Shown here: in pieces, positions 17,063 to 27,677 of the stretch
Layout of the letters: each line of letters starts with the position of its first letter
Position numbering within the stretch: the first letter of the stretch is position 1
Assembly: GCF_965218685.1 (NCBI RefSeq)
Contig: NZ_OZ244657.1
Location: forward strand, 2,170,001-2,234,000
Source of the DNA: Thalassobius sp965218685
GTDB lineage: Bacteria > Pseudomonadota > Alphaproteobacteria > Rhodobacterales > Rhodobacteraceae
DNA: 64,000 nucleotides
Direction: 5' to 3'
Translations under genes and position numbers: made by a program
Notes under the pieces: generated by a model
The model's database searches: none
The model's input: the letters and a program-made list of their open reading frames with translations, nothing else
Told to the model about the DNA's origin: nothing

Positions 17063-17149
17063 GGGCTGGACCTTGCTGGCGATGCAGCTATCTTTCCCCC
17101 GTAAGGCCAGGTAAGGGCTGGCGCGCGCGCATATTACAGGAGTCCTCTC

Positions 17150-18313
17150 ATGCCCGTTAAGAATCGTTTCGCCGAGCTGCACGCCGAAATCACCGCATGG
17201 CGCCGCGATCTGCACGAACACCCCGAGATTATGTTCGACACCATCCGCACCGCGGGTGTCGTGGCCGACAAGCTGCGCGAGTTTGGCTGCGATGACGTCA
17301 TCGAGGGTATCGGCCGCACCGGCGTTGTAGGGGTGATCAAGGGCAAACAGAACGACAGTGGCAAAGTGATCGGTCTGCGCGCGGACATGGATGCTCTGCC
17401 TATCGACGAACAAACCGGGCTGGACTATGCCAGCAAAACTCCCGGTGCCATGCATGCTTGTGGCCACGATGGGCATACCGCGATGCTGCTGGGCGCGGCC
17501 AAATACCTGTCCGAGACCCGCAATTTCGACGGCACGGTCATTGTCATCTTCCAACCCGCAGAAGAGGGCGGTGGCGGCGGTAAGGTTATGTGCGACGACG
17601 GTCTGATGGACCGCTGGGGCATTCAGGAAGTTTATGGCATGCACAACTGGCCCGGGCAGCCCCTGGGCAAATTCGCGATCCGCCCGGGCCCGTTCTTTGC
17701 GGCCACTGACGTCTTCGAAGTGATGTTCGAAGGCAAGGGCGGCCACGCCGCCAAACCTCACGACGCGATTGATACCACCGTTATGGCCGCCTCGGCGGTA
17801 CAGGCGTTGCAAACGATCGCCTCGCGCAATGCGGACCCGGTGGATCAGCTGGTCGTTTCAGTGACCTCGTTCCGGACCAATTCAGAGACTTTCAACGTGA
17901 TCCCCCAAAAGGTGGAAATGTTGGGCACTGTACGCACGCTTAGCCCGGCAATGCGCGATTTGGCAGAGAAGCGCATTTCCGAGATTTGTCAGGGGGTTGC
18001 GGCGACTTTTGGCGGCACGGCCGAGGTGAACTATATCCGCAACTACCCCGTGATGGTGAACTCGGAAGAGCAGACAGAATTTGCCGCCAAAGTGGCCCGC
18101 AGCGTCACGGGCGAATGCGCCGAGGCCCCGCTGGTCATGGGTGGCGAGGATTTCGCCTTTATGCTGGAAGAACGCCCCGGAGCTTACATCCTGGTCGGCA
18201 ATGGCGACACGGCAATGGTGCACCACCCCGAATACAACTTCAACGACGAGGCGATCCCTGTGGGCTGCAGCTGGTGGGCCGAGATCGTCGAACAACGGAT
18301 GCCCGCGGCCTGA
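17150..18313 (+). CDS. M20 family metallopeptidase / amidohydrolase (hippurate hydrolase-like)
   Basis: 387 aa, normal length for the M20D amidohydrolase family. Metal-binding and catalytic segments are GLRADMDALP, MHACGHDGHTAML, QPAEEGGGGGK and, near the end, VMGGEDFAFMLEERPG. The dimerisation domain starts near FEGKGGHAAKPHDAID. It cleaves N-acyl or N-aroyl amino acids, or similar amides, in the cytoplasm. It follows the transporter ATPase with a good AGGAGT site, so it probably hydrolyses the substrate that the transporter brings in. The exact substrate is not visible. Confidence 0.92.
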   Translation: MPVKNRFAELHAEITAWRRDLHEHPEIMFDTIRTAGVVADKLREFGCDDVIEGIGRTGVVGVIKGKQNDSGKVIGLRADMDALPIDEQTGLDYASKTPGAMHACGHDGHTAMLLGAAKYLSETRNFDGTVIVIFQPAEEGGGGGKVMCDDGLMDRWGIQEVYGMHNWPGQPLGKFAIRPGPFFAATDVFEVMFEGKGGHAAKPHDAIDTTVMAASAVQALQTIASRNADPVDQLVVSVTSFRTNSETFNVIPQKVEMLGTVRTLSPAMRDLAEKRISEICQGVAATFGGTAEVNYIRNYPVMVNSEEQTEFAAKVARSVTGECAEAPLVMGGEDFAFMLEERPGAYILVGNGDTAMVHHPEYNFNDEAIPVGCSWWAEIVEQRMPAA

Positions 18314-19321
18314 TCAGCCGCCCGTGTGGCTCATGTGGCGGGACATCTGTCCGGCCACTTCCTGCCGCGAATAGTCGAAATCATGGCCTTTGGGTTTCAG
18401 CCCGATCGCGGCGCGAATGGCCTCTTCCAAAGGCTGATCACTGTCGGTGTGATCGCGCAGGGCAGGGCGCAAGTCGGCCATGTCCTCTTGACCCAGGCAC
18501 ATGTACAGCTCGCCGGTGCAGGTCAGGCGCACCCGGTTGCAGCTTTCGCAGAAATTATGCGTCAGCGGCGTGATAAAGCCGATCTTCTGACCAGTTTCTT
18601 CAAGCCTTACATAGCGCGCAGGGCCCCCTGTGCGCTCGGCCAGGTCGGTCAGGGTATATTGCTGAGCCAACGTGGCGCGAAGATCCTTTAGCGGCCAGTA
18701 CTGATCCAGACGGTTTTCATTGCCGATGTCGCCCATGGGCATGACCTCGATAAAGGTCAGGTCCATGTCGCGTTCGTGGCACCATTCGGTCATCGAGAAC
18801 AGCTCGTCCTCGTTGAACCCTTTCAGTGCAACGGCGTTGATCTTCACCCGCATGCCCGCGCGCTGCGCCGCATCCAACCCATTCAGAACCTGGGGCAGGC
18901 GGCCCCAGCGGGTAATGTCGGCAAATTTTGCCTCGTCCAGCGTATCGAGCGAGATATTCACCCGCCGCACGCCCGCTGCAAAAAGATCGTCGGCAAACCG
19001 CGACAGTTGCGAGCCATTGGTGGTCAGCGTCAGCTCTTTCAACGCGCCGCTTTCCAGATGGCGTGACATGGCGTTGAAAAAGGTCATGATTCCGCGCCGC
19101 ACAAGCGGCTCGCCCCCCGTGATCCGCAGCTTTTCCACGCCCATGCGGATGAAGGTCGAGCTTACGCGATCCAGCTCTTCCAGTGTCAGCAGCTCTTTTT
19201 TAGGCAGGAAAGTCATGTTTTCGGCCATGCAGTACTGGCAGCGGAAATCGCAGCGGTCTGTCACGGAAACGCGCAAATAGCTGATAGCGCGCTGAAAAGG
19301 GTCAATCAAAGGAGCAGTCAT
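18314..19321 (-). CDS. moaA: GTP 3',8-cyclase (molybdenum cofactor biosynthesis)
   Basis: 335 aa radical-SAM enzyme. The N-terminal cluster motif is C24-x3-C28-x2-C31 (CDFRCQYC). The second, GTP-binding cluster is CESC-x13-C near residue 265. The chain ends in the conserved double glycine that enters the active site. With MoaC it converts GTP to cyclic pyranopterin monophosphate. The ATG at 19321 gives the usual N-terminus; an upstream in-frame start is unlikely. The stop abuts the convergent M20 gene with no spacer. Its product is needed for the molybdenum hydroxylase at the left end of the window. Confidence 0.96.
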   Translation of the reverse strand: MTAPLIDPFQRAISYLRVSVTDRCDFRCQYCMAENMTFLPKKELLTLEELDRVSSTFIRMGVEKLRITGGEPLVRRGIMTFFNAMSRHLESGALKELTLTTNGSQLSRFADDLFAAGVRRVNISLDTLDEAKFADITRWGRLPQVLNGLDAAQRAGMRVKINAVALKGFNEDELFSMTEWCHERDMDLTFIEVMPMGDIGNENRLDQYWPLKDLRATLAQQYTLTDLAERTGGPARYVRLEETGQKIGFITPLTHNFCESCNRVRLTCTGELYMCLGQEDMADLRPALRDHTDSDQPLEEAIRAAIGLKPKGHDFDYSRQEVAGQMSRHMSHTGG

Positions 19322-19404
19322 GGGGCTGAACCTAGGGGCGGAACCTTGCCACGGCAAGGGCAGAAGGCGTTGATCGTCTCAGGAAATGGTCGTAGCGTCG
19401 GGCT

Positions 19405-19821
19405 ATGAAACAAATGTCGCTTGTCGCCCCGCTTGTCCTTGTTCTTGGTCTGTCCGCCTGCGCTCCGCTGGAGGGGTTGGACCTCCGCCGCCCTAATCCG
19501 CAGCCCGAACCTGTGGCGGTGCTGCCCCAGCCTGACCCGGTCGAGGAAACCGTGGTCGAACCGGCAACCGAGGGCATGCTGGGCCGCACTGTTGCCTCGC
19601 TTGGGGATCCGGCCAAGCCGGGGTTCTGGATTGAAACGCCGCTGGCATCTGCCCCCGGCAAGGGACGGGTGAAATATGAAAAATCAGGCCGTACCATCAA
19701 GGTTGATCTGATCCCCATCCCCGGAGAGCCGACCGCCGGCAGTCGTCTGTCCCTGTCCGCGATGCAGCTGCTGGACGCGCCGCTGACTGGCCTGCCCGAG
19801 GTCGTGGTGTACGCGGACTGA
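19405..19821 (+). CDS. Small putative lipoprotein, unknown function
   Basis: 138 aa. A lipoprotein signal ends in GLSAC with the lipid-carrying C19. It is followed by a Pro/Glu-rich spacer (30-55) and a small C-terminal part from GRTVASLGDPAKPGFWIETPL to the end, likely beta-rich. I do not recognise a catalytic motif. Similar short proteins next to moaA in related genomes are sometimes labelled D-galactarate dehydratase, but nothing here supports an enzyme of that kind. It is divergent from moaA and convergent with the AlkD-like gene one base after its stop. Confidence 0.75.
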   Translation: MKQMSLVAPLVLVLGLSACAPLEGLDLRRPNPQPEPVAVLPQPDPVEETVVEPATEGMLGRTVASLGDPAKPGFWIETPLASAPGKGRVKYEKSGRTIKVDLIPIPGEPTAGSRLSLSAMQLLDAPLTGLPEVVVYAD

Positions 19822-19822
19822 C

Positions 19823-20503
19823 CTAGGCCGACAGGTATTTCGAGGCTTCCTTGCGCGCGAACGGTTTAAGTTGTGCGCCGTAGCGATCCAGGAATTTCAC
19901 CACCCGTTCTGGGTCATGCTTGGACAGGTCGCGCAGCCACCAGGCGATGGCCTTTTGAATGAACCACTCGTTGTCATCGGCATAGCGCGCGCACCAGCCC
20001 AGAACCTGGTCGCGAATTTCAAGGTCGGTGTGCTTGGGGTTGTTTTGCTTGGTCCACGGCAGGGTTATCACCAGCGCAGCGCGGCGGGTCCACATATGGG
20101 TCGAGTGAACCCACTCTTCGACATCCGAGACCCGGGTCGGGTTGGCCAACAGACGTTTTTGCCCGGCCATGCAGACGTGATCAGCGATCGCCCAGCTGTC
20201 AAAGTCGCGCACCCAGCCCTGAATTAACACCCAGACCTGCTCGTCATCCTTGATCCGTGCCTGCGTCAACAGTTTGGCGGCGGCAATCCGGGCCTCGAAG
20301 ATATCGGTCTGCCAAAGCTCGCGCGCCAGATCGACCCGTTCGGGCACGGATAACGTCTGCCGCCATCCCTTGGTCAGGTCATTCATCGCAGGGTTAGGAA
20401 TGCCCAGAACCTCGCGGGTTTGCTTGTGATACTGGCGCATCCCCTCGGCGCGGCCGGGCTCGATCAGGGCGCGCAGCTGCGCCAGCGCGTCCTCAAGCGT
20501 CAT
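19823..20503 (-). CDS. DNA alkylation repair protein (AlkD-like HEAT-repeat glycosylase family)
   Basis: 226 aa, all-helical, with the AlkD-family course: PNPAMNDLTKGWRQ, LFEARIAAAKLL-like helices, FDSWAIADHVC, and WTRRAALVITLPW followed by WFIQKAIAWWLRDLSKHDPERVVKFLDRY. AlkD removes bulky or cationic alkyl adducts such as 7-methylguanine without base flipping. The D and W of FDSWAIAD and the WTRRA arginine match positions conserved in the family as I recall them. The ATG at 20503 overlaps the upstream PNPOx-fold gene by 11 bases; an ATG two codons earlier is possible. Confidence 0.85.
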   Translation of the reverse strand: MTLEDALAQLRALIEPGRAEGMRQYHKQTREVLGIPNPAMNDLTKGWRQTLSVPERVDLARELWQTDIFEARIAAAKLLTQARIKDDEQVWVLIQGWVRDFDSWAIADHVCMAGQKRLLANPTRVSDVEEWVHSTHMWTRRAALVITLPWTKQNNPKHTDLEIRDQVLGWCARYADDNEWFIQKAIAWWLRDLSKHDPERVVKFLDRYGAQLKPFARKEASKYLSA

Positions 20504-21049
20504 TGCCATCCCCAAGCACGTCCGTCGGCAGCCCATCCAGCGTTTTCTGGTTCTTTTCGGCCCAATATGCGCTGACGCCCTCATTTCCTCGGTCCTGGGC
20601 CCACTTTTTCAGCGTGTCACGCTCGCCCACGTGGTCAAAATAGGGCACCGCATAGCCGCACGAGGTCTGCAGCATATCCACCTGCACGTCATAGATCTGA
20701 CGGGCGCCGATTTCGTCCGGGAAAAGCGCGTTGAGTGCATCAAAGTCTTCATCACGAGGATGCAGCGTGCGGGCCGAGCCATAGGCGCGCATGATCATCG
20801 GGCGCTTTTCGAAGCCGCACCACATCAGGGTGATCCGGTTGATCTGTTTCAGATGGCCCGCCGTTTCGTTTCCGCTGCCGGTCATGTTGCGCCAGACGAT
20901 GCGGTTTTCACCAAGAACGCGCAGGCTGTCCATGCCCTTGGGCGAGATGTTCACCCGCCCCTCGGCTGCGGCTGTGCCGACGAAAAACATGTGCTGCGCT
21001 TCGATGAAGGCGCGGTGGTCAGGAGCGATACTGTCAAACTGTTTGGCCA

Positions 21050-21050
<1 letters not shown>
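20493..21050 (-). CDS. Pyridoxamine 5'-phosphate oxidase-fold family protein
   Basis: 185 aa, with the split-barrel flavin-binding start IEAQHMFFVGTAAAEGRVNISPKGMDSLRVL and the family's NRITLMWCGFEKRPMIMRAYGSARTLHPRD. Members bind FMN or similar cofactors, and many act as general flavin reductases or oxidases; the reaction is not known here. Its start codon overlaps the glmS stop as TAATG, and its 3' end overlaps the AlkD-like gene. The minus-strand set glmU-glmS-PNPOx-AlkD is thus translationally coupled. Confidence 0.87.
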
Positions 21051-22872
<1,822 letters not shown>

Positions 22873-22873
<1 letters not shown>

Positions 22874-24228
22874 TATGATGCCCCTTTGCTGCGTTTTTCT
22901 TTTTGTTTCTTCAACATTTTGAACAATTTCACGGCCAGGCCCGGCTTATTCTCTTGTTTGGCGCGCGCAAGGGCCAGTGCCTCGGCGGGGACGTCGCTGG
23001 TGATGACCGAGCCGCTTGCGGTCATCGCGTAGTCCCCAACTTTGACCGGGGCCACCAGCATGGTGTTCGACCCGATAAAGGCACCTGCGCCGATGTCCGT
23101 GTGATGCTTCATGACCCCATCATAGTTGCAGGTGATTGTACCTGCACCGATATTCGCGGCCGGACCCACGCGGGCGTCGCCGACATAGCTGAGATGGTTG
23201 ATCTTGGCGCCTTCTTCCAGCGTGGCGTTCTTCATTTCGACGAAGTTGCCCACCTTGGAGTCCTCGGCCAGCTCGGCGCCGGGGCGCAGGCGGGCAAAGG
23301 GGCCGACACTGGCGCGTTGGCTGATGTGGCACCCTTCCAGATGCGAGAAAGCCCGGATCAGGGCGTTGCTTTCGACAGTGACGCCGGGCCCGAAGACCAC
23401 GTTTTGTTCGATGATCGAGTCGCGTCCGATATAGGTGTCAAAGCACAGGTGGACGGTTTCGGGGGCGATCAGGGTAACCCCGTCTTCCATCAATTGGGCG
23501 CGGGCACGAGCTTGAAATGCGGCCTCGGCACCGGCCAGTTCCGCGCGCGAGTTGACGCCCAGCGTTTCGGCCTCGGAGCAGACAACGGCGGTTGCGGTCA
23601 AACCCCTGGCGCGGGCCAGTTCAACGATGTCGGTCAGATAATATTCCCCGGCCGCATTGTCGTTTCCGACCGCGTCGATCAGGCTGAACAGAGTCTGAAC
23701 ATCGGCGCAAACAACGCCAGAATTACAAAGAGTTAGGGCGCGTTCTTTGTCCGTTGCCTCTTTGAACTCGACGATCTTTTCCAGGGTATCCCCGTTCATC
23801 ACCAACCGGCCATAGCGGCCGGGATCTGCGGCTTCAAATCCCAGGATCACCACATCATGTTCGGCGCGGGCCGCTGCCATTGCCTCCAGCGTTTCGGGCT
23901 GGATAAAGGGGGTGTCGCCATACAGAACGATGGCATCCCCGTCGAACCCCTCTAGTGCCTCGCGGGCCTGGGCAACGGCATGGGCGGTTCCCAGCTGCTG
24001 GGCCTGAAGGGCGAAACGGGCCTCGGGGTCATGGGCACGCACCGCGGTTTCGACCAGATCGGCGCCATGACCGGTCACGATCACCGTGCGCTCTGGGCTG
24101 AGCGAGGCGCCCGACAGCATGGCATGCACCACCATGGGGGCGCCAGCAATCTGGTGCAGGACCTTTGGCAGGTCCGAGTTCATGCGAGTCCCCATACCAG
24201 CGGCGAGGATGATCAGTGCCGTGCTCAT
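22873..24228 (-). CDS. glmU: Bifunctional GlcNAc-1-P uridyltransferase / GlcN-1-P acetyltransferase
   Basis: 451 aa. The uridyltransferase domain starts with LILAAGMGTRMNSDLPKVLH, with VLYGDTPF near residue 100. The C-terminal left-handed beta-helix acetyltransferase domain includes NFVEMKNATLEEGAKINHLSY and AGTITCNYDGVMKHHT. It makes UDP-GlcNAc for peptidoglycan and lipopolysaccharide. The ATG at 24228, after AAGAGATAT, was chosen because the conserved nucleotide-binding motif begins within ten residues; a longer upstream reading adds only a charged tail. It heads the glmU-glmS operon and is divergent from gph. Confidence 0.97.
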
Positions 24229-24371
24229 GCCATATCTCTTGTTGTCTTTGTCTTTCGCTCGTTTTATCCGCTTGGGGACAGGGCGCAAGGGCGCAAGGCT
24301 TCACTTGTGGTTGCGGCATGTGACAATTGCGGGCGAAAATGCGCTGAGCGGGGCCATTCGGGGTGATTTGA

Positions 24372-25043
24372 ATGAAAACTGTGATCTTCGATCTGGATGG
24401 TACGCTGGCGGACACCAGCGGGGATCTGATCGCGGCCGCCAATGCCTGTTTTCAGCAGATGGGGGCCGGGGACATGCTGTCGCCTGTGGGGGATGCCAGC
24501 ACCGCCTTTCATGGTGGGCGCGCAATGCTGACCCTGGGGCTAGAGCGGTTGGCCCACGCAGATATTACAGGTGAAGTTGAGAAGTGGTACCCCGTGCTGC
24601 TTGATGCGTATGCGGCGGACATTGACCGGCACACCCGCCTGTACCCCGGTGCGATGCAGGCCGTCGATACGCTTAAGGCCAATGGCTATAAGGTCGGCAT
24701 TTGTACCAACAAGCCCGAAGGTCTGGCCGAAACGCTTTTGCAGCGGTTGGGTGTGCGGGGGGCCTTTGGCTCGATGATCGGCGCAGACACGTTGCCTGTG
24801 CGCAAACCCGATCCCGAACCTCTGCGTCAGGCGGCGCTTTTGGCGGGGGGCGATCCGATGGCCTCGGTTCTGATCGGGGATACGGCGACGGATCGCAAAA
24901 CCGCCGCCGCGCTGGGGGTGCCCTGTGTGCTTGTAACTTTCGGTCCGGACGGGCGCAAAGTGGCTGATCTGCAGCCCGAGGCATTGCTGGATCATTACGA
25001 TGATCTGCCTGATCTGGTGCGCGACCTGCTGGGGGCGGCCTGA
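24372..25043 (+). CDS. gph: HAD-family phosphatase, probable phosphoglycolate phosphatase
   Basis: 223 aa HAD hydrolase. Motif I is FDLDGTLADTSGD with nucleophile D7 and D9, motif II is VGICTNKP, and motif III/IV is RKPDPEPL with LIGDTATDRKTA. Length and motifs fit Gph, which removes phosphate from 2-phosphoglycolate formed by DNA repair or oxygenation reactions. Other HAD substrates cannot be excluded from sequence alone. The stop overlaps the next start as TGATG. Confidence 0.85.
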   Translation: MKTVIFDLDGTLADTSGDLIAAANACFQQMGAGDMLSPVGDASTAFHGGRAMLTLGLERLAHADITGEVEKWYPVLLDAYAADIDRHTRLYPGAMQAVDTLKANGYKVGICTNKPEGLAETLLQRLGVRGAFGSMIGADTLPVRKPDPEPLRQAALLAGGDPMASVLIGDTATDRKTAAALGVPCVLVTFGPDGRKVADLQPEALLDHYDDLPDLVRDLLGAA

Positions 25044-26239
25044 TGTCTGCCGAGGTCTTTACCGGCGCTTTCACGCAGCAAGAGCCTATCCCCGAAGAAG
25101 GGATCGAGGCAGCCTTGCGCGTCATGCGCTCGGGCCGATTGCACCGCTATAACACGGTCGGTGACGAGGCCGGCGAGGCGGCCCTGCTGGAGCAGGAATT
25201 TGCTGCGGCCATGGGCACGAAATATGCGCTGGCGGTGGCCTCGGGCGGGTATGCGCTGGCGACGGCCCTGCGTGCGGTGGACGTGCAGCCCGGGGACCCG
25301 GTGTTGACCAATGCATTCACCCTGGCCCCCGTCCCCGGAGCAATCGCGAGCATCGGAGCCAAGCCGGTTTTCGTTGGGGTCACCGAAGGATTGGTGATCG
25401 ATCTGGACGATCTGGCCTCCAAGCTGGACCAGGCCAAGGTGCTGATGCTGAGCCATATGCGCGGTCATCTGTGCGACATGGACCGGCTGATGCAGATGTG
25501 CCAGGCCGCAGATGTCACGGTTATTGAGGATTGCGCCCACACCATGGGCGCGCGCTGGCGCGGACGGCTGTCTGGAACAGATGGTCTGATCGGCTGCTAC
25601 TCGACCCAAACCTATAAACACATGAACTCGGGCGAAGGTGGTCTGCTGGTCACCGATGATGCGCAGGTCATGGCCCGTGCGACCATACTGTCGGGCAGCT
25701 ATATGCTGTTTGATCGCCATCTGGCAGGTCCCGAGACCGCGCAGTTCGAGCAGATTAAGTACGACACGCCCAATGTCTCGGGGCGGATGGACAATCTGCG
25801 CGCGGCCATCCTGCGCCCGCAGCTGCGTGAACTGGCCCAACAATGCGCACGCTGGAATGAGCGCTATGCGGTCGTCGAGCATGGGCTTCGCAATACTCCG
25901 GGTCTGACAATTGTCGAACGCCCCGAGGGGGAAAGCTATGTCGGCTCCTCCATCCAATTCCTGCTGCTGGACTGGAGCGAGAAGGCGATCTCGGATCTGG
26001 TCGCGCGCTGTGCACGCAGGGGGGTCGAGCTGAAATGGTTCGGTGGGGCCGAGCCTGCCGGGTTTACCAGCCGCTATGACAGCTGGCGCTATGCCAAGTC
26101 CGATAAAATGCCCGAAACCGATCGGATTCTGAGCGGGCTGATGGACATGCGACTTCCGCTGACATTCTCGCTTCAAGACTGCGCGCTGATCGCCCGCATC
26201 ATCCGCTCTGAAGTCGGAGCGGTCTGGCAAGGCTGCTAA
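25043..26239 (+). CDS. DegT/DnrJ/EryC1/StrS family PLP-dependent aminotransferase
   Basis: 398 aa. VASGGYALATALRAVDVQPGD, the PLP-contacting VIEDCAHTMGARW, and the Schiff-base lysine in STQTYKHMNSGEGG are all present, so a true aminotransferase fold is intact. The family usually transaminates keto-sugars or related compounds. No sugar-nucleotide genes are nearby, so its substrate is open. The gene is translationally coupled to gph through TGATG. Confidence 0.87.
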   Translation: MSAEVFTGAFTQQEPIPEEGIEAALRVMRSGRLHRYNTVGDEAGEAALLEQEFAAAMGTKYALAVASGGYALATALRAVDVQPGDPVLTNAFTLAPVPGAIASIGAKPVFVGVTEGLVIDLDDLASKLDQAKVLMLSHMRGHLCDMDRLMQMCQAADVTVIEDCAHTMGARWRGRLSGTDGLIGCYSTQTYKHMNSGEGGLLVTDDAQVMARATILSGSYMLFDRHLAGPETAQFEQIKYDTPNVSGRMDNLRAAILRPQLRELAQQCARWNERYAVVEHGLRNTPGLTIVERPEGESYVGSSIQFLLLDWSEKAISDLVARCARRGVELKWFGGAEPAGFTSRYDSWRYAKSDKMPETDRILSGLMDMRLPLTFSLQDCALIARIIRSEVGAVWQGC

Positions 26240-26467
26240 GCGGAGCGCGCTTCGCGCGCGCTTGATATCTCGGCCGGCGGCCTCGAGCTGTCGCGTGACG
26301 CGCTGTCGTCTTTCATCCACAGTCAATCATCTTGCGTCAGGGTGCGCTCCGCGCGAGGCGATGGCCATAGGCCAACGCCGAGAGGCCAAGCGCGCGCATG
26401 GCGCGCTCGACTGGATCACGCGATTGTCGCGTGGGAAACAGGTTGACCCGACTCGGTTCTTGTGTCT
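26240..26467. other. Hairpin-rich non-coding stretch between the aminotransferase and ivd
   Basis: Two strong secondary structures are readable: AGCGCGC pairing with GCGCGCT at 26244-26262, and GGCGATGGCC-ATA-GGCCAACGCC at 26357-26379 (10-base arms, one mismatch). A GCGCGCATGGCGCGC palindrome follows at about 26391-26405. No T-run follows any of them. No open frame here looks like a protein. It resembles an interspersed palindromic element or eroded sequence; copy number in the genome is unknown. Confidence 0.5.
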
Positions 26468-26491
26468 ATTAATGAACAACTGTTCAATAAT
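26443..26491 (+). promoter_or_regulatory. Putative promoter and overlapping operator of the leucine-degradation operon
   Basis: TTGACC (26443-26448) and TATTAA (26467-26472) lie 18 bases apart. Overlapping the latter is a 24-bp inverted repeat, ATTAATGAACA-AC-TGTTCAATAAT (26468-26491, 10 of 11 arm positions matching). A repressor bound there would cover the start of transcription. The ivd start codon follows 20 bases later. Confidence 0.5.
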
Positions 26492-26510
26492 GAGATCGGA
26501 GGAGCGGCCC

Positions 26511-27674
26511 GTGTTCAATGCAGTGATGGCCTATGATCTGGGAGAAGACGTCAACGCTTTGCGTGAGATGGTGCACCGGTGGGCGCAAGAACGCGTAAAG
26601 CCGATGGCGGCGCAGATTGATCTGGACAACGAGTTCCCCAACGAGTTGTGGCAAGAGATGGGTGAGTTGGGCCTTCTGGGTATCACCACGCCCGAAGAAT
26701 ACGGTGGCGCTGGCATGTCCTACCTGGCGCATGTGATCGCTGTTGAGGAGATTGCGCGGGCCTCGGCCTCGGTGTCGCTGTCTTATGGTGCTCATTCCAA
26801 TCTGTGCGTCAATCAGATCAAGCTGAACGGCACGCATGAGCAGAAGCAAAAATACCTGCCTGGTCTGATCTCGGGCCAGCATGTTGGCGCTTTGGCCATG
26901 TCGGAGCCCTCGGCGGGCTCGGATGTGGTTTCGATGAAGCTGAAAGCCGAAAAGCGCAACGGTTACTATGTGCTGAACGGCAACAAGTACTGGATCACCA
27001 ACGGTCCTGACGCCGACACGCTGATCGTATACGCCAAGACCGACCCCGAGGCTGGCAGCAAGGGCATCACAGCCTTTATCGTCGAAAAATCCATGACCGG
27101 CTTCAGCACTTCCAAGCATTTTGACAAGCTGGGGATGCGCGGATCGAACACCGCCGAGTTGATCTTTGACAACTGCGAAGTGCCGTTTGAGAACGTTCTG
27201 GGCGAAGAGGGCAAGGGCGTGCGCGTTCTGATGTCCGGCCTGGATTATGAACGCGTGGTTCTGGCGGGTATCGGCACCGGTATCATGGCCGCCTGTCTGG
27301 ATGAGGTCATGCCCTACATGGCCGAGCGTAAGCAGTTCGGTCAGCCCATCGGGAATTTCCAACTGATGCAGGGCAAACTGGCGGATATGTACACCAAGAT
27401 GAACTCGGCCCGTGCCTATGTCTACGAGGTCGCCAAGGCCTGTGACCGCGGCGAGGTTACCCGCCAGGATGCGGCGGCTTGCTGTCTCTATGCTTCGGAA
27501 GAGGCGATGGTTGTTGCGCACCAGGCCGTACAGGCCTTTGGCGGGGCAGGCTATCTGTCTGACAACCCCGTGGGCCGGATTTTCCGCGACGCCAAGCTGA
27601 TGGAGATCGGGGCAGGGACCTCGGAAATCCGCCGGATGCTGGTGGGGCGCGAAATGATGGCGGCCATGAGCTAA
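26511..27674 (+). CDS. ivd: Isovaleryl-CoA dehydrogenase
   Basis: 387 aa acyl-CoA dehydrogenase. The subtype is supported by the catalytic base: E247 in GLDYERVVLAG corresponds to the helix-G glutamate of isovaleryl-CoA dehydrogenases, while the C-terminal position that carries Glu in most family members is Gly (EIGAGTSEIRRMLVGR). FAD-binding segments AMSEPSAGSD and YWITNGPDAD are intact. It oxidises isovaleryl-CoA to 3-methylcrotonyl-CoA, passing electrons to ETF. The GTG at 26511 was chosen for the GGAGGAG site seven bases upstream and the family-typical N-terminus. It is first in the operon. Confidence 0.93.
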   Translation: MFNAVMAYDLGEDVNALREMVHRWAQERVKPMAAQIDLDNEFPNELWQEMGELGLLGITTPEEYGGAGMSYLAHVIAVEEIARASASVSLSYGAHSNLCVNQIKLNGTHEQKQKYLPGLISGQHVGALAMSEPSAGSDVVSMKLKAEKRNGYYVLNGNKYWITNGPDADTLIVYAKTDPEAGSKGITAFIVEKSMTGFSTSKHFDKLGMRGSNTAELIFDNCEVPFENVLGEEGKGVRVLMSGLDYERVVLAGIGTGIMAACLDEVMPYMAERKQFGQPIGNFQLMQGKLADMYTKMNSARAYVYEVAKACDRGEVTRQDAAACCLYASEEAMVVAHQAVQAFGGAGYLSDNPVGRIFRDAKLMEIGAGTSEIRRMLVGREMMAAMS

Positions 27675-27677
27675 GCC

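Noticed and set aside
26474..26485. GAAC-N4-GTTC, the Gram-positive SOS box, in the ivd promoter
   Set aside because: Alphaproteobacterial LexA is known to use direct repeats GTTC-N7-GTTC, and leucine catabolism has no SOS link; it is better read as part of the larger palindrome.
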